Assembly (NCBI GenBank): GCA_027575765.1
Contig: JANBPT010000701.1
Location: forward strand, 1-25,605
Source: Tieghemiomyces parasiticus
Taxonomy: Eukaryota > Kickxellomycota > Dimargaritomycetes > Dimargaritales > Dimargaritaceae
DNA: 25,605 nt
Direction of reading: 5' to 3'
In this document: positions 21,192 to 25,605 of the stretch, piece by piece
Layout: each line of letters opens with the position of its first letter
Numbering within the stretch: position 1 is the stretch's first letter
The notes under the pieces: generated by a model
Told to the model about the DNA's origin: nothing
The model's database searches: none
The model's input: only the letters and a program-made list of their open reading frames with translations
Position numbers and translations under genes: made by a program

Positions 21192-21611
21192 CTACGGGAA
21201 GACGGGACGCAACGTAGCATCCAGGGCGGCCAGGGCAGTCAAGGTCGCCTGGTCGTCCGCGTCGTCAGACCCAACGAGGGCTCTGTGCTCTTTGCAGAGG
21301 GTAGCGTACAAGGCGTGCACGTAGTGCTGCTTCTGTTCGACCTGTTGTGCAGTGAGTTGCAGAGAGGGAGGACGGCGTAGTATGGAACCCCGCCATTCAG
21401 GTTAAGAAGGATTCGGTCGGGCGGGTGTAGGGCTAGCGTAGAGATGGGGGGGAGGACGGAATCGACCTCCATCGAATAAGAGCCCAAGGACTTGGCATGC
21501 AACGAAGACAATGTTACTCACCTCGGCCTGTTCGATGGCCAGCAGATCCTCGAGTTCTCTGACCTTGTCGTCCAAGGCCTGAATGCAAGCCGGGTCGACG
21601 GGTGTGGCCAT
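21192..21611 (-). CDS. Small coiled-coil protein, two exons, family unknown
   Basis: Exons (minus strand) 21611-21522 and 21341-21192 join in phase 0 to give 79 residues. The 180-bp intron has donor GAG|GTGAGT and acceptor CACAACAG. Residues 8-45 (ALDDKVRELEDLLAIEQAEV, then EQKQHYVHALYATLCKEH) form a continuous amphipathic helix that crosses the splice joint without a break, which supports the join. A second short helix lies at about 60-74 (ATLTALAALDATL). The size and layout resemble small structural subunits of kinetochore, dynactin or Mediator complexes, but I cannot name a family. The frame is open upstream to 21821 with low-complexity sequence; ATG 21611 is chosen because the helix begins soon after it. 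The bZIP gene lies upstream on the same strand. Confidence 0.6.
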
Positions 21612-22198
21612 GACGATGTGGGGATTGAAGGAATAGTAGGTGAAGGAAGGGGGGGGGAGGAGCGGCTGTGCCAGGGCGGTAGGATGGATCGACAGTGTGC
21701 TCTGCAGCCTTACGGGTCGTTTTGACCTGGCAGTAAGGTTCTGTCGTCCGGCGGGGTTGCACTTCCCACCAACAGCTTGCTCGCCGGCGATCGTTAAGGC
21801 CAGGGCACCCTCTCCCGCCAATACATGATTTACGTCCTAGTGGGCCGCCTCCCCACCGACACACTGCACAGCGGCCCTGCCCTTTCTCCGCTACAGGAAC
21901 CACCTCTTCTCCCTCCCCAGCAGCAGGAGGACTCCAGGATCCCAGGGCTGCACTGCGGCTAGCGGACAGGCCACGTGGTGTCAACAACGGGTGAAGCAAA
22001 GCCAAGGTGTCAGTAACAAATGGCAGGCTAAAATCTTCCCCCCTCCTGACTGATGGAGGATTGCCCACTGTCTCAGCTTCCAGGCCGAATGCCTGATCTA
22101 GTGCTACGATTGTTTTTTTTAAAAACCTTATGATCAGTCGTGTCGGTCACCTGAGCTCTCCACACGCTGTTTCGATGTTACTGATAACGTGGCTGTAT
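21612..22198. other. Spacer between the coiled-coil gene and the bZIP gene
   Basis: About 590 bp on which minus-strand frames are open (for example 22068-21514), but they overlap the coiled-coil gene in another frame and look like composition-driven shadows. A T8 run followed by A5 lies near 22111-22123, just past the bZIP stop codon. Confidence 0.4.
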
Positions 22199-23167
22199 TT
22201 AGTTGTCGTTAGACGACGTTCGGTTCAGCATCGAGATGATGTTTTCCCAGGCCATAGTATCTGCATTAGATGGCTCGCCAGGCAGCGACATCTGGGTGTG
22301 GGGTGGCGTGGCAACCGGGCTCAGATTCAGGTTCAGGCCCAGGGCGGGGGTACCGGACGGACTGGTGAAAGTGGACGAATAGAGTGCCGGAGTTGCTGGG
22401 TGCATGGGCACTTGCAAGTGGTGGTGGTGGTGTTGGTGCTGTGGCGGGTGGAGCGATAGCTGCGTTGGGTAGTTATGTGGGGAGAGCACTGACGGCAGAG
22501 GCATTAGCTGTGGCGGGGCCGGCGACTGTGAAGGGTAATAGTGGGACTGGGGCATTGGCGGCTGGGATGAATAAAACGGTGGTGGCTGAGGGTGTAGCGT
22601 CTGGGTCGGGAACGGCGACGACTGGTGAAAGTCTGAGGGGGTCGGCGTGGTGGGCACCGAGGCCTGCGGCACAGGTGATCCGGCCACGGAGCTCGGATGA
22701 GAAGGCACGGCGGAGCCTGATCCCACCAATTGGCGAATACAGTTCTGGAGCTGGACGATTTGCGCCTGGAGGCTTGAGACCTGGGCCTTGTGCTGCGCCT
22801 GTATTTCTTCAATGTACAGGCGGCGTTCCTCCGCCACCAGCTCAATATCCTTGAGCCGGGCTTCGCGCCGGAGGCGGTACTGTCGCTGTGATTGGCGGTT
22901 TTTCTGCCGCCGAATCTCCGCCGCATTAGGGTGTGGTCGCCGTCCGGAAGTACGGCGTGGCGGGGTCGGGGACGGCGACGCGACATCAACCGTACCGGAC
23001 TCGTCCGGTGCTTGCGTGGGGGTTGAATTGAATGAATCTGGATAAGCGCCGGTGGATCGATGGGACGTGGAGAAAACCGTGATTGTGTACGCCTTGGTTA
23101 GATCGGGGTGGTCGGTGGGCCCTCGGGAGGTGCTGGGCCAGGTGTACCAAGAGTTGTATTGGGCCAT
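22199..23167 (-). CDS. bZIP transcription factor, Yap/AP-1-like basic region
   Basis: 322 residues from the ATG at 23167. The basic region is at about 86-102 (RRQKNRQSQRQYRLRRE), with the N-x7-R spacing (N90, R98) that defines bZIP DNA contact. A leucine zipper follows with heptad positions L105, A112, I119, H126, L133, L140 and L147. Residues 41-80 and 150-300 are S/P/Q-rich, with a His run at 246-250, as in fungal activation regions. The C-terminus ends TMAWENIISMLNRTSS. The basic region differs from Yap/Pap1 (N-x-x-A-Q-x-x-F-R) by S and Y at the contact positions. A second start is possible: ATG 23217, exon to 23202, then an 80-bp intron (GTAAGG to CCCGAG) into 23121, which would replace the first 16 residues by MDSNSG and give 312 residues. 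I cannot decide between them. Such factors often mediate stress responses. Confidence 0.88.
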   Translation of the reverse strand: MAQYNSWYTWPSTSRGPTDHPDLTKAYTITVFSTSHRSTGAYPDSFNSTPTQAPDESGTVDVASPSPTPPRRTSGRRPHPNAAEIRRQKNRQSQRQYRLRREARLKDIELVAEERRLYIEEIQAQHKAQVSSLQAQIVQLQNCIRQLVGSGSAVPSHPSSVAGSPVPQASVPTTPTPSDFHQSSPFPTQTLHPQPPPFYSSQPPMPQSHYYPSQSPAPPQLMPLPSVLSPHNYPTQLSLHPPQHQHHHHHLQVPMHPATPALYSSTFTSPSGTPALGLNLNLSPVATPPHTQMSLPGEPSNADTMAWENIISMLNRTSSNDN

Positions 23168-23212
23168 GTCATAGTATCATTCATGGGTGCAGGAGCCTTA
23201 CCAGAATTGCTA

Positions 23213-24050
23213 TCCATACTACAGAACGGGAGTCTCAGTGCGTCAGCGAAAGGTAATGAGTAGGGAAGATAGCGCGAGTACGGAAGGGGAGACTTGATTG
23301 CGGAGCAAGCTAGCATCTTTCTACAGATTTCTACAGGGTCATAAATATGTACAATGTGAGCGATTAAAAAGATTGGGTGTGAGGGCGGAAGATCACGGGG
23401 AAAGAAGGCAAGGAGAGAGGGCAGAGTTTGGAGGGGTAGGACAGGGCGCCGGGTCTGACAGCTTTTATACGTCGGACTTCTCGGAGTACGATGACCTTAC
23501 GTACCACGACGGGGACAACGAAGTGAAGGGAGGGGGAAGGTGGGGTCGAGCCGGGATGATTGTCCTGTGACGAAAGGAACGGCCCAGGGCAACGGGAAAT
23601 AAAGATCCATATCATCCCGCCAGGTACGCGTGGAAAGTTTGGCTAGGCCCTACGCTATTTTTTTCATTTTATTTAGAGGCCTAGCCCGTGCCCCGGGTGG
23701 GCGGCGATACTGATGCAGCCCCTTTTGGTCGCCCAGTGCCCAGCCAAGAGAATGCTGGAAACTGAAGTACATATCGGATACAAAGGCCAGTAAGGGGCGG
23801 GAGGCCTATCGGGTGACGCTGGGCTGGTGGACAAGGGCAACGAAGGGGTGAAGTCGAGCGGGATGGTCTGCATTGTCTCGGCACCCGCACGCCGTAATTT
23901 CGGTTGGACGTCGCCACTGCGTACTGTAGCGGTCCGCAATCCGCCCACTAACCGACGTCTCCCGGCAGATTGTCAGACACGGCCTGGCCCACACCTATTC
24001 ATACACCCACGTACACAATTTTCCCTTACCCGACAACCCCCTCCCCCACC
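23213..24050. other. Upstream region of the bZIP gene, no clear gene
   Basis: Pyrimidine- and purine-rich sequence with short overlapping frames. A plus-strand ATG at 23710 opens 26 codons and reaches a GTAAGG donor-like site near 23788, which is the only possible 5' exon seen for the splice-like block at 24064-24308. Confidence 0.35.
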
Positions 24051-24063
24051 TTCCCTCTGCCAG

Positions 24064-24308
24064 CAACCGCTACTCCCCGACCTCCGCACCAACCCCTATT
24101 CGGAAAGAACTTACAAATCAGCTCGTCCGAGCCTACAGTGGCTGCGGCCGTGGGAGTGCCGAGGGAGGACAACAAGGGCCAATCTGTTCGTCCTAATATG
24201 GTAAGTTCGTCGGTGTGACCCCACCCTCCCCCCTCCCACTCTCATTCTCCCCGACGTCAGCAGCGTCACCCCTCAGCACACAGAGGCGAGTTGGCTGTGG
24301 TGATTTGA
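24064..24308 (+). other. Candidate 3' exons of an unrecognised spliced gene
   Basis: A long pyrimidine tract with CTGCCAG ends at 24063. An open stretch 24064-24200 ends NKGQSVRPNM at a strong GTAAGT donor. A 60-bp C/T-rich interval ends CGTCAG at 24260, and 24261-24308 then reads 15 codons to TGA. The splice signals are good, but the protein (EPTVAAAVGVPREDNKG) is not recognised and no phase-compatible first exon was found. A different frame of the same block would join the 23710 exon instead, so the reading is unsettled. Confidence 0.25.
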
Positions 24309-25605
24309 GCAGGGCTGCACACAGACGGTCTGGGCTTGGAAGAATAATACGGCAGGCCGGAGTAAGCACCCTAACCCTCCCCCCCTTTCCACGAGCGCAC
24401 ACACACACACACACACGCACGCACATTGCATAACAATCCGCTCTCTCACCCGCCCTGCAACCTAACTGGTGCATCGGGCATCATCCGGCAAGAGGGGAAA
24501 ATTGGGAGGCTTGGCATAGGAACCCACCATGTGCCTCCTAGGGCCCGCGGGGCGCGGTACCGATTTAACGCCGATGGAGGTGGTGATACGCTGGTTTTCT
24601 CCAACATCCCGCCCAGTTAGATTCCCCTCCTTCTTTCCTTCCAAGATGCTCAGAGGTGACCGACGTACAGTACAGCCACACCATGCCGCCAAGACGACCT
24701 CAGCCTCGTGAAGCAAGAACCTTAAGGATTCGACATTGCTTTCTTGACTCCCGTCGGGATAGACCCCACCCTCCACGAATAAATCCCAATGAACCTAGAA
24801 TCAACCGTCTAGCTAGCCTTTTAGGGCCGGCAAAGATCGTCGGCCCGTGTTCCTGTTCATAGTACACTGTAACTGCTTCACGTAATAGAGTACAGTTCCA
24901 TTCCGCCAACCGGAGCCAGTGCTCCGCCGCGTTCCGCCAATCAATATTGCTGGACAGCACCATCCCGCTAATCAATAATGTGAAAATTTGCTTCGGATGC
25001 CAAGGCCATATCGAACTCAATAAAAAAATATTATCCATACAAGGTAGTCGCACTGTCACCGCAATAGGGTGTAGTACTAAGCTAAGGTCGCTTCTTCTGG
25101 TCAAGGTGGTGAGCGCTTCTCCCTAGGTAGTGGAGCCACCTAGATTGAGTAAATCCCAGCGGACCAAACCTTGTAAATGCTCTCTCACCAGCCACAATTC
25201 ACATCCGGAGTACTGCCAAATGAGGTCATTCGGCCGACGCTCGAGGTAGGGGGAGAGGAGATATAATAAAAATGACAAGCACTGCATATACTTTATTCAG
25301 AGAGCTACCTTCAAAGAAGACATAATAGGGAATACTATATCAAGGTGGAAAACAGACACTAAGATGGTGGCCATATATAGGGGAAGGGCAAGCAGCCGCC
25401 ACAATCGCACCCGCAAGGTATCGAAACTGCGATACCGGTGTGATTGTGTCAACGATAGGGTGTCGGCATGACCCCACCCAACCATGCGCACCACTACAAT
25501 TCATCTGGCTTTCAATTTCACTTTCCCTCCCAATCACTGGGTCTCGGCAATAGTCCAGGTCAGAACCCGACCGGACCAGAACGGCACAACCTCACCACCG
25601 CCTGC
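24309..25605. other. No supportable gene to the end of the window
   Basis: About 1.3 kb. The longest frame, 25104-24700 on minus (134 codons), starts at a TTG rather than ATG and shows no motif. An AC repeat lies at 24399-24416. Confidence 0.45.
24399..24416. repeat. (AC)n microsatellite
   Basis: Nearly perfect AC run, followed by GCACGCAC. Confidence 0.85.

Noticed and set aside
21514..22068. 184-codon minus-strand frame
   Set aside because: It overlaps the coiled-coil exon in a different frame, is rich in R/G/P without motifs and has no splice support.
22384..22989. Long frames on both strands across the bZIP gene (22384-22854 plus, 22989-22504 minus)
   Set aside because: They are shadows of the GC-rich, low-complexity bZIP coding sequence, whose frame has the clear basic region and zipper.
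24700..25104. 134-codon minus-strand frame
   Set aside because: It begins at TTG, lacks a recognisable domain and has no splice or poly(A) context.

Overview
The window is nuclear DNA of a fungus, probably an early-diverging (zygomycete-like) one. Genes are split by short GT-AG introns with GTAAGT-type donors and pyrimidine-rich acceptors. AATAAA signals lie about 100-140 bp past several stop codons. The recognisable products are fungal or eukaryotic: an NF-YA/HAP2 CCAAT-binding subunit, mitochondrial cytochrome c-type heme lyase, a UQCC2/CBP6-type complex III assembly factor, OCIA-like membrane proteins, a fungal bZIP factor and a Crinkler/RHS-type NTPase-nuclease. Lineage and species cannot be fixed from the sequence alone.

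Layout. 1-957 (+): 3' part of an unrecognised protein gene. 958-3067: no supportable gene. 3068-5037 (-): NF-YA/HAP2, at least three exons. 5113-9511: 4.4 kb without a supportable gene. 9512-10203 (+): UQCC2/CBP6-like, two exons. 10580-10956 (-) and 14174-14697 (-): two diverged OCIA-like paralogues with an intron at the same position and phase. 15655-16847 (+): heme lyase, two exons and a possible cassette exon in the intron. 16848-18678: AT-rich spacer. 18679-20712 (+): 677-residue CRN/RHS-like protein, apparently without introns. 21192-21611 (-): 79-residue coiled-coil protein, two exons. 22199-23167 (-): bZIP transcription factor. 23213-25605: only a weak candidate for spliced exons.

How the genes may work together. 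Four of the eight protein genes inside the window (UQCC2/CBP6-like, two OCIA-like, heme lyase) fit biogenesis of respiratory complex III and cytochrome c/c1. A fifth, NF-YA, is the DNA-binding subunit of the HAP complex, which activates respiratory genes in yeasts. Whether this grouping is functional or accidental is open. The CRN/RHS-like gene is a different kind of gene: an effector/toxin-class NTPase plus nuclease-fold protein, flanked by gene-poor DNA. Exon joins given here were worked out by hand from splice signals, reading phase and family alignment, and have no transcript support.
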